Shown here one piece after another: positions 39,701 to 45,714 of a stretch of DNA of 64,000 nt. The position numbers and the translations under genes were made by a program. The DNA comes from Tretioscincus oriximinensis (taxonomy: Eukaryota; Chordata; Lepidosauria; Squamata; Gymnophthalmidae). Below the pieces are notes generated by a model. The model did no database searches, was not told the origin of the DNA, and saw only the letters and a list, made by a program, of their open reading frames with translations. Numbering within the stretch: position 1 is the stretch's first letter; each line of letters starts with the position of its first letter. The DNA lies in assembly GCA_022410635.1 (NCBI GenBank), contig JAJVDF010000190.1:976541-1040540 (forward strand). Reading direction: 5' to 3'.

Positions 39701-42600
39701 AAGAACAAATTCTTTCAAATTGTTCCTGCTTAGCCAAAATAATTATTTTCAACATGAAGGGAACAGCAATTAAGTGAGTTTACATGTGCAAGAGTAAAAG
39801 TATGCATAATGACCCTTTCCTTTCCACGAACAACACTATCAGCACCTTTTAAAAGAGGTTCCACCTGCATTCCTATGTCACTGAGAGATTTTAAGAGACC
39901 AGTACTCTCATACTAGAGCAAACTAGAATTGCTGAAAGGCAGAATTAACTTTGCTATGGGCAATTTTACTTATAGGCCTTGGCTAATATTTTCTTAAATA
40001 CAGGATTAAGGAATTAGATAAAGTACATATTTAACTAATTCAAATAACAGAACNTTGCCTTCATATATTTACAGAAATCAGCAGCATTTGAAAGTAATTA
40101 AACATGCATTTTTTTATGTTCCTGCATTATCTAACTAGTGAAATTAGCTGGTTGCATTACAGTAATGTTGCATTTCTTCCTTTCTCTCCCACTACTGAAA
40201 CTTGGGAGAATTCCACTTCTCACATCGTTCCACCCGGAGAACTGTCCTTTACTTCCTCTGTTTTCTGTCTTTTAACCAGTTTCTAAACCAGAACTCTGTT
40301 CTCNGAAAGCTGCCAGTTCCATGTCTTGTCTTTGGTTTCTGGAGGTTGCCAAAGTGCCAAGCCTGTCATTGGCCATTATACCTCAGAATGTTGAACTCTC
40401 CCATACGCCTTTTATTACTTATGATATTATAATGTATCATAACATTCTTACAAAAATGTATACTGTTACATCTTAAAGAAAAGTGGTAACATTCCAAGTT
40501 ATCGATTATCTTTGGACACATTTTAACAGAATTGTAAATGACTCATAAGTGCTTAACACTCATAATTTCAATAATTAAGAGAACAACCTTTCTGACTTTT
40601 TTAATCTGCTTTTAATTTTTTTATTAAAACACATACAACAAAATTACAAAATGAACACACCAACAAAATATTACCACAGTCTCCTGTTCCCATACTAGGC
40701 AACATTTGGTTCTTATAGTNATCTAATCCAGAATGAGGAATACTGCATTATATTATTGCCCAAATTTAGTTTTATTTATTACAATCTAAATAAAAAATAT
40801 TAACATCAAAACCACAAAATTCACTATTATATACATACAAATCTTCAGCAAGCAAATAAGCAGAGTTGGTATTATTAGATCCACTTGTAACCTCAAAATA
40901 ATCTGAAGTAACATGTTATATTTACATCCAGAAGTTGTGTTTATTTATCAATGTTTTGTTATCTTTGAACTAAATCACAACCAAAACTTCAAAAGATGGT
41001 ATACTAGAGACATAAATGTGCTTTAGGTGATATGAACATTAAAATGGTTTCACAAACAGTAGAATTCTGAAATAACATTCTGAAAATAAGCAGCATTTCC
41101 AACAATTTAAAACAATTTGGGTCAACACAATTACCTTATAGTTACATAATGGCACTTATGCTTATAAATACTTTTTGAAGGTGTTTTTCTTTAATTGTCC
41201 AAAATACATCATCCTTAAATATATGATGTAATAAAACCACAAATATTCTAGAACATTCAGTGAAAACATAACATCAACTGGATCACAAATTTTATCTATC
41301 AAATCCTACTCCAGTAATTAATTTGCAGGTTTATTCTTCTAAGACCCTAACANCTTATTACAGTGAGATTTTCTGGTTTTATCCTAATACTAGTATACAA
41401 TGCACTAATCAAACATACAAGCAAATCCTCTCAGAGTGGTTTCACTATATATGAGGTCCAAACACATGTTTTCTTGGCATTTTTCTGTCCTATCTTCTCT
41501 TTCCAGGACTTTTTAGCCTCACTGGCCCCTTTATTTAAGAAAACTAACAATCAGAGACTTTTTCCAGAGCCTTTGGATTGGTTTGACTCATTTCCCTTCT
41601 TGTCACAATACTCACTTGTTTGCTTTCTTATTGCCAACTGTTGACAACTATAGAGATGGGACTTTTTCCAGCCAGTCAGGTCTTCTTTCATCTTTTATCT
41701 TAGGTCTACAAGGGAGATTTTCATGCTGTCCATTGAATTTACCCATCTGCTAGCTGGTGTCCTCATTTTCTCTCTTTTATTTTTCCAAGTATCACCATGT
41801 TTTCCTATTTGGTCTCTCTATCAAACACAGCTCCCTCTATTTTAAAACATAGATGCCTTTAAACATATTGGACTCTGCTGACAACTCCCTGCTGACTTGT
41901 AGAAGAAGATAATTAAAAACAGGATAGTAATGGACAGTCTAATATTTTTATAAAGTGCTAGTGTAAATTTCACTACAACTATGTGAAAAATGCAAAAGTA
42001 AAACACTAATGAAATGCAATTTAAGCCCTGTTTCTTTCCCTCACACCCAACAGTACGAGAGAAAAGCATCAGATAAATTCGCNCAGACACATGACACATG
42101 TAATACTGTAAGCGTCTCCCATTCCGAGCCATATTTGGAGATTTATATTCCTGTTCACCAGAGACAACATTTTAGCTTCTCCACAAAAAGCTCAACATAC
42201 ATTCAAAGTACTTTCACCCTCATGCCTTTCCACAAGCAAAAAACAACAGCCTAGACTGCATTTTTGGAAGTGTGAAACAGAAATCTTAGAACTCTTATTT
42301 CTGCTCTGAACAGAGACACAAAATCTTCAAAGCTCAGAATTTCCAAAGAATAAACATTTGTTTCAACAACTAAAATCCTATAAAACAAGATCTATTCTGA
42401 ACAGAATTGCTATTCTGTGTCATATCCTCAATACTGATCTATGATTCATTTGCTAATCTAGATTAATAGGTCCCAGACAGTGATACAGATTGCAGATCCT
42501 TATTCTGGACCTGTGAAAGAAGAGTCATAATATCTTTTGATGAACAGTACTAGTGTAGGTAGTTTTAACTGAGGACCCTAATAACAGAGCTAGATAATGA

Positions 42601-42657
<57 letters not shown>

Positions 42658-44631
42658 CAGTAGTAGTAGTAATAATATCATTTATTTATGATTCCCTTTT
42701 TTCCAAAGGGCCTCATAAAGATATACAATCAATCAAATATACAACAAAACTACCCCATAAATATTTATCTCCCACTTCACCTAGCAGATTCACTCTAAGG
42801 AATCAGAAAGAAAAGTTTTTAGCCTCCTCTGAAAATGGACAATATCCTGAGGTGGGTCATCCCAGAGGCAGATTTGAAATGATCAGACTACCTGTGGAGA
42901 CTGAGGCCTGGTTTGCACTTGACCTTATTCTATTCCAGATAGTAGACAAAGGGGTCTGCTATCTAGATACCACTCAAAGTCCAGCACAGGTCCTGTTATG
43001 GCCTGTGCTAGCCTGTAATGGCATGTGGAAAGCAGGCCCTGAAACAGAACAAGGCCTAGTGCAAATCGAGCCTGAACGTACCCTCTGGGTGCATTCAGCT
43101 AACAGGTTGGATGGGGAACAAGATTAGCTTTCACTGACAGAAGTCAAAAAATGAGAGGAAAGGGAAAATGGATTTCTCTGACAAGCAGAACAAGACAAGA
43201 GTTGTGCAGACAATATTAATTTAAATTTTACAAGTGTCACAAGAAACCTAGTACAAGACCACCACCCTGCTCCTTCAGGGCGTATAAAATGTGTGTTAAA
43301 AGCATCACTGTGGAAGGACGACACTGGGTAGGTGCCATTAAAGAACGAGTGGAAACATAGCAGAAAGCAGACAAGGATCTTGCAAAGGAAACTCCAAACC
43401 TGCTCCCCCAAAGTAAAAGCAAGCAAATAGCAGAAGATGTATTTCATTCAAGAGGGAAAACTAAGTATACAGGAAAAGAGGGCTATGTACACAGTGCTAT
43501 AATCATCATCATCATCAAACATAAGAAGAGCCCTATTGAATGGGGCCAGCGCCCATCTAGTCCAGTCCTCCGTCCCACACAATGGTTTATCAATTGCACC
43601 TGGGCAGTCTCCAGCAGCAGGAAGAGACAAAATCATCTCCTGTCTTAATAATAAGATCCCGTTAGGGGACAATTAAGAAGATATATGAACATATAATTAA
43701 TATGACTGCAACCGGATTTTTTAGTTGTGGACTTAACGATCAGGAAAATATTCAGAAAAAGAGCAAAAATGGACGACAGTTAAAATTATTTAGGGGCAAA
43801 AACAAGGAGTTTAACAAGAAAATGGAGATTGAATTTAATTTTTCAGATCCAAGCCGCTCTGTGAGAGGGGGGGGGGGCAAGGGAGAAATGTTTGAAACAC
43901 TGTAACAAACATTGTATTATTGGGCAAAGTTAAATAAAAGTGTTTTGAACTGGGGAGGGGGAAGACCCCACCTGAGGAGGAAAAGATACATCAATTAATG
44001 AAGGTGACATAAATTAATTATGGGGTATTTTGGGTGGAGTGGCTTCTGGGGATGAGCAATGGGGGGTACAGGAAGGGATTTGCGGTCTTCTGAACAAGAA
44101 GGTGTAAAAAGTATTTTTTTTCACCTATTGGATCATCGGACTGTGGAATGTATTTCCAGAAGAGGAGGTGGCGGCGGCGGCGGCTAGCAGCCTGGATAGC
44201 TTGAAGACAGGATTAGACAAGTTCATGGACGCCAAGGGTATAAACAGCTACTGGGATGGATGTTTTGATGTTGCCTCCAGGGTGGAGCAACAGGCAGGAT
44301 TCCTGAAATGCCACTTGCAGGGGAGCGGGGAGCAGGTGAAGGTCTTGCCTCCTTCTGCCCCTGGTGGGTCAGTGCGGACTTCGCCAGCCCCCCCCTTGGC
44401 TCATCCACATGCCAGGGCAGACTGCGCCAGGCCCCACCGAGCAGGGCTCCCCTTCTGGCGTTGTTATGAAAGGCGACGCAGCCCCTGCAGCCCCTGCCTG
44501 CCTGCTGCCGGCCGCTTCCTTACCTTGTAGACGTCGCCGTAGGTGCCGCTGCCGATGCGCTGGATGAGCTCGAAGTCCTCCTGGGGGTTCCTGCGGGACA
44601 GGTCGCACACCCGCCCCCCGCCCGCGCTCAT
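1956..44631 (-). CDS. MAP4K3: MAP4K3, 5' 14 coding exons (gene span; 3' half outside window)
   Basis: Germinal-centre-kinase-family Ser/Thr kinase acting upstream of JNK and in amino-acid/mTORC1 and T-cell NF-kB signalling (family knowledge). Fourteen minus-strand exons join in phase to 355 codons. Visible landmarks by residue: glycine loop GSGTYG 27-32, beta-3 lysine K49, alpha-C glutamate E65, catalytic HRD 138-140, DFG 158-160, activation-segment S174 (human S170 equivalent), APE 183-185, and an acidic run of four Asp near 305-308 after the kinase domain. MAP4K3 is preferred over the paralogue MAP4K5 because of [20 protein letters not shown], the [10 protein letters not shown] segment and the [18 protein letters not shown] linker. 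The family is about 890 residues, so the proline-rich region and citron-homology domain must lie left of position 1. No frameshift or stop is seen in any exon, so the gene appears functional. Confidence 0.96.
2477..2552 (-). CDS. MAP4K3: MAP4K3 exon 13 (residues 311-336)
   Basis: 76-nt exon, CCTAG acceptor and GTAAGT donor. It encodes [20 protein letters not shown] then RSEIN, matching the linker of MAP4K3. Confidence 0.94.
2553..3692. other. MAP4K3 intron 12, 5' to exon 13, no recognised feature
   Basis: AT-rich intron sequence; no repeat or gene recognised. Confidence 0.5.
3693..3872. repeat. Foldback/MITE-like repeat with two nested palindromes
   Basis: The left palindrome uses CCCACTGCC/GGCAGTGGG arms around a CAGTGGGCTCTAG core. 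It is followed by a second inverted repeat: TAGAAAAGCAGACAGAAGTA and the near reverse complement of TATTTCTGTCTGCTTTCTA, about 28-bp arms. The first palindrome recurs inverted at 9973-10032. The TTTCTGYCTGCTTTTCTA end recurs at 36400, 57540 and 63980. The superfamily is unknown to me. Confidence 0.6.
4720..4830 (-). CDS. MAP4K3: MAP4K3 exon 12 (residues 274-310)
   Basis: 111-nt exon, TTTTAG acceptor and GTAAGA donor. It encodes [20 protein letters not shown] and the tail [17 protein letters not shown], i.e. the end of the kinase domain and the acidic stretch of four aspartates that starts the linker. Confidence 0.96.
5020..5180 (+). repeat. CR1 LINE 3' fragment
   Basis: Segment with TTAGACAAGTTCATGGACAC, the ATGGATGTCTGGAT motif and a CCATTTGTAGGGAGTTGAGAACAGG segment. 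It matches the 3' region seen in better CR1 copies here (45.7 kb plus, 58.9 kb minus). Truncated on both sides. Confidence 0.8.
5181..6136. other. MAP4K3 intron 11 with a GC-rich patch
   Basis: Mostly AT-rich, but 5455-5640 is distinctly GC-rich (CTGCCCTGGCCCACC-type sequence), probably a decayed repeat. A short AAAT run lies near 5865. No gene signal. Confidence 0.4.
6137..6218 (-). CDS. MAP4K3: MAP4K3 exon 11 (residues 246-273)
   Basis: 82-nt exon separated from exon 10 by an 80-bp intron. It encodes [20 protein letters not shown] then TAEKLLQ. The conserved arginine of the KRPTAEKLL helix closes the kinase fold. GTACGA donor; it ends in phase 0. Confidence 0.96.
6299..6361 (-). CDS. MAP4K3: MAP4K3 exon 10 (residues 225-246)
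   Basis: 63-nt exon, TTCCCAG acceptor and GTAAAT donor, encoding [20 protein letters not shown] of the C-lobe, with a split codon for W246. Confidence 0.96.
6362..8572. other. MAP4K3 intron 9, no recognised feature
   Basis: Unique-looking AT-rich sequence. Only short homopolymers and purine tracts are present; no repeat family recognised. Confidence 0.5.
8573..8704 (-). CDS. MAP4K3: MAP4K3 exon 9 (residues 181-225, APE)
   Basis: 132-nt exon, TTTTTTAG acceptor and GTTAGT donor. It encodes [20 protein letters not shown] and the following [20 protein letters not shown]. It carries the APE motif and the DLWAVG helix-F signature, and is essentially identical to mammalian MAP4K3. Confidence 0.97.
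8935..9007 (-). CDS. MAP4K3: MAP4K3 exon 8 (residues 157-181, DFG)
   Basis: 73-nt exon, TATAG acceptor and GTAATT donor, encoding [20 protein letters not shown] then GTPYW. It contains the DFG motif (158-160) and the activation segment with S174, equivalent to the regulatory serine of human MAP4K3. Human has GVSAQ where this has GVAAQ, as in MAP4K5. Confidence 0.96.
9130..9236 (+). repeat. LINE/SINE 3' tail (L2/Sauria-type) with AAAT microsatellite
   Basis: TTATTGTTAACTGCCCTGAG followed by a GGGGTGGT spacer, TATAGAAATGCAAAT and an AAATAAATAAATAAA tail. The same end recurs at 17.15, 20.18, 23.6, 48.85, 53.15 and 63.05 kb. Confidence 0.75.
9810..9962 (+). repeat. GA/GAA-rich simple repeat
   Basis: About 150 bp almost wholly purine on the plus strand, made of imperfect GAAGAA and GAGAAGAA units. 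The serine/phenylalanine-rich antisense reading frame is a by-product. Confidence 0.9.
9973..10032. repeat. 60-bp palindromic repeat, second copy
   Basis: 20-bp arms (TAAGCCCACTGCTTTAGGGA and the reverse complement of TCCCTAAGGCAGTGGGCTTA, 19/20 match) around a 20-bp loop with CTAGAGCCCACTG. Homologous, in the opposite orientation, to the first palindrome at 3693-3750. Confidence 0.75.
10417..10459 (-). CDS. MAP4K3: MAP4K3 exon 7 (residues 143-157)
   Basis: 43-nt exon, CTAG acceptor and GTAAAT donor, encoding [14 protein letters not shown] plus the first base of A157. It includes the metal-binding asparagine N145 that follows the catalytic loop. Confidence 0.95.
10460..12751. other. MAP4K3 intron 6, no recognised feature
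   Basis: AT-rich intron sequence, no recognisable repeat or gene. Confidence 0.5.
12752..12799 (-). CDS. MAP4K3: MAP4K3 exon 6 (residues 127-142, catalytic loop)
   Basis: 48-nt exon (16 codons), CATAG acceptor and GTAAGG donor, encoding [16 protein letters not shown]. It carries the HRD catalytic loop with catalytic aspartate D140 and K142. A LINE-1-like element sits about 240 bp on its 5' side. Confidence 0.96.
13002..16690 (+). mobile_element. L1-type LINE, degenerate ORF2, poly(A) 3' end
   Basis: About 3.7 kb in the opposite orientation to MAP4K3. Frame pieces show an AP endonuclease start ([17 protein letters not shown] at 13060-13110, then SQETHK), a reverse transcriptase ([16 protein letters not shown] and [14 protein letters not shown] at 14360-14610) and a C-terminal W/K-rich region to about 16350. 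The pieces are in several frames with stops, and the usual [10 protein letters not shown] motif is broken by a TAG ([17 protein letters not shown]), so it is dead. The 3' end has AATAAACCTCATG followed by an A run at 16677. The family belongs to the L1 group. Confidence 0.9.
16773..16918 (+). mobile_element. Penelope-like foldback element, copy 1, 12-bp TSD
   Basis: Inverted arms of about 37 bp (TCCAGCAAAGGAGCTAGTAG... and its partner ending CCCCTTTGCTGGA) around AGCTTATGCCACC, then a one-sided tail CTTTCTACTAGACGAACATG and GCTATTTCTCTAAAATTT. Identical 12-bp target duplications ACTATGAAAAAG lie at 16761-16772 and 16919-16930. The AGACTAACACGG-type tail resembles terminal repeats of amniote Penelope-like elements. 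No coding sequence. Confidence 0.8.
17140..17230 (+). repeat. LINE/SINE 3' tail fragment
   Basis: AAACTGCCCTAGGACC, then duplicated GGGATATAAAATT units and GAATAAATAAAGAAA. Degenerate member of the L2/Sauria-type tails listed elsewhere, preceded by a short TG repeat. Confidence 0.55.
17667..17722 (-). CDS. MAP4K3: MAP4K3 exon 5 (residues 108-126)
   Basis: 56-nt exon, TTTTCCAG acceptor and GTAAAT donor, encoding [19 protein letters not shown] of the kinase C-lobe alpha-E region. The intron on its 5' side (17723-28594) is nearly 11 kb and holds a LINE, SINE, Tc1 and CR1 copies. Confidence 0.95.
18128..18208 (+). repeat. CR1 LINE 3' terminus
   Basis: GGTTGGACCCGATGACCCTG, GAGGTCCCTTCCAACTCTAT and GATTCTATGATG form the canonical CR1 3' end with its short octamer-type tail (ATGATTCT-like units). 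Only the last 80 bp are present. Confidence 0.9.
18704..21720 (-). mobile_element. L1-group LINE, nearly complete ORF2 region, minus strand
   Basis: Minus-strand pieces in order: endonuclease start [20 protein letters not shown] and VFLQEM (21300-21470); [12 protein letters not shown] and [12 protein letters not shown] (20800-21080); reverse transcriptase [41 protein letters not shown] and catalytic YADD (19400-19870); C-terminal AKGWK...RLRYIG domain (18840-19073). The 3' end is followed by an ATC microsatellite at 18707-18741. Frameshifts, N bases and a SINE insertion disrupt it. It is a different family from the LINE at 13-16.7 kb. Confidence 0.92.
20085..20243 (+). mobile_element. SINE inserted in the 18.7-21.7 kb LINE
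   Basis: GAACTCTCTAGCCGCACCTA, CCTCACAGGGTGACTGTTGT and GGAGAAAGCAACAAAAGCTA, then a CCGCCCTGAGATC end and an ACAAACAAACAAATAAATAAA tail. The same body appears at 62500-62600. It splits the LINE ORF2 between endonuclease and reverse transcriptase. Confidence 0.8.
21930..22275 (+). mobile_element. tRNA-headed SINE with TTC tail
   Basis: The head contains a B-box-like GGGTTTCGAAGCCC. It is followed by GGGGAGGGGTGAGCACCTTC, CTAGAGCTCTAGCCAACCCA, GCCTGGTGGGGAAGATAGAA and a body end TAAGTCGCTTTGAGTCCC, GGGGTATAAGAACC, then a CTT/TTC microsatellite to 22275. Related copies lie at 37.35 kb (minus) and 62.75 kb (plus). Confidence 0.85.
22280..23275. other. MAP4K3 intron 4, no recognised feature
   Basis: AT-rich; no gene or clear repeat seen. 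Confidence 0.5.
23280..23645 (+). repeat. L2-type LINE 3' end
   Basis: Contains AGGCCCTTCTGCCTGTACCG, TTCTCCATGGAAGCCCACAG, TGGAATGATCTCCCCCTTGA and a 3' end TTATTGTTAACCATTCTGAG with a GTAAATAAATAAAT tail. The same tail type ends the 53.7 kb L2. Confidence 0.75.
24560..24705 (+). repeat. Old CR1-like fragment
   Basis: GATCTATGGAATTTGCTAGC, AGAAGAAGTGGAGATAGC, then CAGCTTTAGCAGCTTCAAGG and AGAGTAGACAA resemble the CR1 region just upstream of the TTAGACAAGTTCATGGA block. Diverged. Confidence 0.6.
24745..24895. mobile_element. Penelope-like foldback element, diverged copy
   Basis: Shares GTAGCACCTTAGAGACTAAC, AGCTTTCGTGAACGAGTCTG and TATGAAAGCTCATGCTG, ending TTAGTCTCTAAGG and CCCTTTGCTAGA with the other foldbacks. 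Here the position after the GC/GC mini-stem is T, as in a canonical hammerhead, but the rest is decayed. No clear TSD. Confidence 0.6.
24990..25390 (+). repeat. Possible LTR-like segment
   Basis: TATTTAAGG-type box at about 25014 and a GAATAATAAAGTTTATTACC polyadenylation-like signal at about 25310. I could not define LTR ends or target duplications, so the class is a guess. Confidence 0.3.
25540..26170 (-). pseudogene. Tc1/mariner transposon fossil (transposase N-terminal region)
   Basis: Minus frame 25574-25819 reads [20 protein letters not shown], then [15 protein letters not shown] and [10 protein letters not shown]. This is the paired-type HTH DNA-binding region of Tc1-like transposases, with the conserved [24 protein letters not shown] motif. 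The flank up to about 26060 (GGGGGTGAATACATATGCAC) is of the kind found at ends of such elements. The DDE catalytic domain is missing, so it is an inactive 3'-truncated copy. Confidence 0.85.
26175..27330. other. MAP4K3 intron 4, no recognised feature
   Basis: No gene or repeat recognised; AT-rich. Confidence 0.45.
27336..28012 (-). repeat. CR1 LINE 3' end with ORF2 remnant
   Basis: The plus strand reads GCCATACTGGATCAGGCCAC (the reverse complement of the CR1 3' end). On the minus strand, [20 protein letters not shown] and [20 protein letters not shown] are the C-terminal end of CR1 reverse transcriptase. Same family as 58.74-59.79 kb. Confidence 0.92.
28595..28659 (-). CDS. MAP4K3: MAP4K3 exon 4 (residues 86-108)
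   Basis: 65-nt exon, TTTGCAG acceptor and GTGAGT donor, encoding [20 protein letters not shown] then YH. This is the hinge region (MEFCGGGSL) of the kinase between N- and C-lobes. Confidence 0.96.
29282..29480 (+). repeat. GGT/TGG-rich microsatellite
   Basis: About 200 bp built from GGTGGTGGTTGGCTGTGGT-type units grading into TTGTGGTTGTTGTTGTT. Strong G/C strand asymmetry (almost no C on the plus strand). Translations of it are low-complexity and not genes. Confidence 0.95.
29755..30045 (-). mobile_element. Penelope-like foldback element, copy 2, 13-bp TSD
   Basis: Perfect 80-bp inverted arms at 29800-29879 and 29967-30046 around an 87-bp loop, with the one-sided terminal block AATTTCAGAGAAATAGCCGT at the left. 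Target duplications CAGGATTCAGAAT at 29742-29754 and 30046-30058 (the first base is shared with the arm). The right arm has CTGAAGA, a GTAGAC/GTCTAC hairpin, GAAA and a GC-TTAT-GC mini-stem, like a hammerhead ribozyme. Orientation is inferred from the terminal block. Confidence 0.85.
30060..30790. other. MAP4K3 intron 3, no recognised feature
   Basis: 30060-30250 is comparatively GC-rich and may be an old repeat; the remainder is AT-rich. Confidence 0.4.
30792..31041. mobile_element. hAT-type non-autonomous element (about 250 bp)
   Basis: Left end CAGCAGTTCACAACCTTTTT and, reversed, right end CACAGGTTCGCAACTTATG share a CA..GTTC.CAAC inverted pattern with GTCATGATCC/GTCGTGATCC inside. Flanking 8-mers CTTTAAAA and CTTTAGAG agree at six of eight positions, consistent with an old hAT target duplication. 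Confidence 0.65.
31893..31983 (-). CDS. MAP4K3: MAP4K3 exon 3 (residues 56-86)
   Basis: 91-nt exon, TTCAG acceptor, GTATAA donor. It encodes the alpha-C region [20 protein letters not shown] and then [11 protein letters not shown]65 is the lysine-pairing alpha-C glutamate. A leucine (residue 75) replaces the proline usual in KHPNI of this family. Confidence 0.96.
32461..32860 (+). repeat. 400-bp polypurine tract (GGA/GAA-rich)
   Basis: The plus strand is dominated by A and G with few interruptions (units such as GGAGGAGAAA and GAAGAGAAGG). Antisense frames are Ser/Phe/Leu-rich and not coding. It could adopt triplex structure. Confidence 0.9.
32870..33931. other. MAP4K3 intron 2, no recognised feature
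   Basis: AT-rich, no clear repeat. Confidence 0.5.
33932..33989 (-). CDS. MAP4K3: MAP4K3 exon 2 (residues 37-56)
   Basis: 58-nt exon between ATAG acceptor and GTAAGC donor, encoding [19 protein letters not shown] plus the first base of G56. It contains the invariant ATP-binding lysine (K49) in AAIKVIK. Intron 1 upstream is about 10.5 kb. Confidence 0.96.
34638..34833 (-). mobile_element. Penelope-like foldback element, copy 3, 11-bp TSD
   Basis: Same family as the 29.7 and 52.7 kb copies, with the terminal block AATTTCAGAGAAATAGACGT at the left and arms starting TCCAGCAAAGGAGC. Identical target duplications CAATAGATATT at 34627-34637 and 34834-34844. The left arm lacks the CTGTCTACG part of the stem-II region, so the arms are unequal. 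Confidence 0.85.
35155..35262 (+). repeat. LINE/SINE 3' tail fragment
   Basis: Ends GAAGGGCGGCATATAAATGA followed by ATAAAATGAATAG, the standard end of L2/Sauria-type elements. Body decayed. Confidence 0.55.
36345..36690 (+). repeat. Unnamed repeat family X, copy 1
   Basis: Aligns through about 350 bp with 57475-57895. Shared blocks: TTTCTGCCTGCTTTTCTATG, GCCCAGCAGCTTCATGAAGC (TGTCCAGCAGC here) and ACAGGAAGGTGCCTGGAGGA. The start also matches 63930-64000 and part of 3800-3860. No coding potential; superfamily unknown. Confidence 0.7.
37348..37610 (-). mobile_element. tRNA-headed SINE, minus strand
   Basis: The plus strand begins AAGAAGAACTGGGTTTTTAT, ACCCCACTTTTCTCATTCAA, GGGACCCAAAGTGGCTTACA, then GGTTCCCATTTATCT and TAGCTATGTTGGCTAGA. 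It is the reverse complement of the SINE at 21930-22275, diverged, with the tRNA head at the right. Confidence 0.75.
37615..40605. other. MAP4K3 intron 1, no recognised repeat
   Basis: 3 kb of unique-looking AT-rich sequence, one of the longest repeat-free stretches in the window. A short TCTCTCTAATAA duplication lies at 37700. Candidate ground for intronic regulatory elements, but no motif can be defended. Confidence 0.4.
40610..40960 (-). repeat. Probable L1-type LINE 3' end
   Basis: TTTTTTTATTAAAACACATA then CAACAAAATTACAAAATG mirrors, on the minus strand, the 3' ends of the LINEs at 46.15 and 56.1 kb. No ORF remnant is visible. Confidence 0.45.
40965..42595. other. MAP4K3 intron 1, no recognised feature
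   Basis: AT-rich unique-looking sequence. Confidence 0.4.
42598..43115 (-). repeat. LINE/SINE copy with TAG-repeat tail
   Basis: A TAG trinucleotide run (42600-42672, about 24 units) is followed by AATAATATCATTTATTTATG and TTTCCAAAGGGCCTCATAAA. The reverse complement is the common squamate 3' end with a GGCCCTTTGG motif and an ATAAATAAATGATATTATTA tail. The 400 bp to the right seem part of the same element. Confidence 0.6.
43497..43655 (-). repeat. CR1 LINE 3' fragment
   Basis: ATCATCATC, then AACATAAGAAGAGCCCTATT, GAATGGGGCCAGCGCCCATC and TAGTCCAGTCCTC are the reverse complement of a CR1 3' end, followed by CACCTGGGCAGTCTCC. Confidence 0.8.
44100..44430 (+). repeat. CR1 LINE 3' region next to MAP4K3 exon 1
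   Basis: GTGTAAAAAGTATTTTTTTT, CATCGGACTGTGGAATGTAT, TTCCAGAAGAGGAGGTGG, then TTAGACAAGTTCATGGACGC and CTACTGGGATGGATGTTTTG. This is CR1 sequence ending within about 100 bp of the exon 1 donor. It contains a GGC run (44171-44184) at a position where CR1 copies usually read GTGGTAGC. Confidence 0.8.
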
Positions 44632-44922
44632 GGTGCGCCGCTGCCACCGGGAGCCAGCAGCGGCCTCCGTCGCCCCCCCCCTCCACCCCGGCCCCCACCC
44701 CCCACGAGGGCGAGGCGTGAGGGGAGGAACAAGGGGGAGGAAGGAAGAGGGCGAAGGAAGCAGGTGGTGGGTGAGGGGGAAAGGAGGAGGAGGGGTTGGA
44801 GGAGGAGGGAGAGGAAGAGCCGGAGCGCGAGCACTATTACCGCCGCTGCCGCCGCCGCCGCCACCAGCGACGCCTCCCCCTTGCCTGCTGCACAGCCAAC
44901 ATGGCGTCCGCGCAGCTTGATG
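44360..44922. promoter_or_regulatory. CpG-rich 5' end of MAP4K3
   Basis: GC- and CpG-rich block surrounding exon 1, running into a 610-base assembly gap. On the minus strand about 290 bp of probable 5'UTR/promoter sequence precede the ATG. AACATGGCGTCCG at 44898-44910 resembles a YY1 site. No TATA box is visible. The core promoter may be partly inside the gap, so the transcription start cannot be placed. Confidence 0.6.
44524..44631 (-). CDS. MAP4K3: MAP4K3 exon 1 (coding part, residues 1-36)
   Basis: Starts at the ATG read from 44631 and ends at a GTAAGG donor after GDVYK. It encodes the N-terminus ([10 protein letters not shown], then [10 protein letters not shown]) and the glycine-rich ATP loop [10 protein letters not shown]. 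The first ten residues differ from the human start and are four longer, but everything from DLSRRN onward is typical. Phase 0 at the donor. Confidence 0.95.
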
Positions 44923-45532
44923 NNNNNNNNNNNNNNNNNNNNNNNNNNNNNNNNNNNNNNNNNNNNNNNNNNNNNNNNNNNNNNNNNNNNNNNNNNNNNN
45001 NNNNNNNNNNNNNNNNNNNNNNNNNNNNNNNNNNNNNNNNNNNNNNNNNNNNNNNNNNNNNNNNNNNNNNNNNNNNNNNNNNNNNNNNNNNNNNNNNNNN
45101 NNNNNNNNNNNNNNNNNNNNNNNNNNNNNNNNNNNNNNNNNNNNNNNNNNNNNNNNNNNNNNNNNNNNNNNNNNNNNNNNNNNNNNNNNNNNNNNNNNNN
45201 NNNNNNNNNNNNNNNNNNNNNNNNNNNNNNNNNNNNNNNNNNNNNNNNNNNNNNNNNNNNNNNNNNNNNNNNNNNNNNNNNNNNNNNNNNNNNNNNNNNN
45301 NNNNNNNNNNNNNNNNNNNNNNNNNNNNNNNNNNNNNNNNNNNNNNNNNNNNNNNNNNNNNNNNNNNNNNNNNNNNNNNNNNNNNNNNNNNNNNNNNNNN
45401 NNNNNNNNNNNNNNNNNNNNNNNNNNNNNNNNNNNNNNNNNNNNNNNNNNNNNNNNNNNNNNNNNNNNNNNNNNNNNNNNNNNNNNNNNNNNNNNNNNNN
45501 NNNNNNNNNNNNNNNNNNNNNNNNNNNNNNNN
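44923..45532. other. Assembly gap (610 N)
   Basis: Uninterrupted run of N. It is flanked by the GC-rich MAP4K3 5' region and by an AC dinucleotide repeat, both difficult for short-read assembly. Long translations across it are artefacts. Confidence 1.

Positions 45533-45566
<34 letters not shown>
45533..45566 (+). repeat. AC dinucleotide microsatellite at gap edge
   Basis: Seventeen AC units immediately right of the N run; its true length is unknown because the gap truncates it. Confidence 0.95.
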
Positions 45567-45567
<1 letters not shown>

Positions 45568-45714
45568 ACCCTCGTTTATCTTAGGTGCTGAGTCAGTCAA
45601 CAGGTAAAGCAAGAATGCCCTGGCTGTGCTGCTGGTTTCAGAAAGATGCTGGACACACATGGAGGGAGGAGGGATCCTTATGCTGAATAGGCGGCATAGA
45701 TGCCCTGCTATGGA

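Noticed and set aside
42597..43127. 176-codon plus-strand frame starting with a valine run
   Set aside because: Starts in the TAG microsatellite and continues through the antisense of a LINE/SINE; no homology recognisable.
43702..43905. Possible small [23 protein letters not shown]
   Set aside because: Composition is plausible but there is no splice context, no recognised family, and it lies in MAP4K3 intron 1 on the opposite strand among repeats; probably LINE debris.
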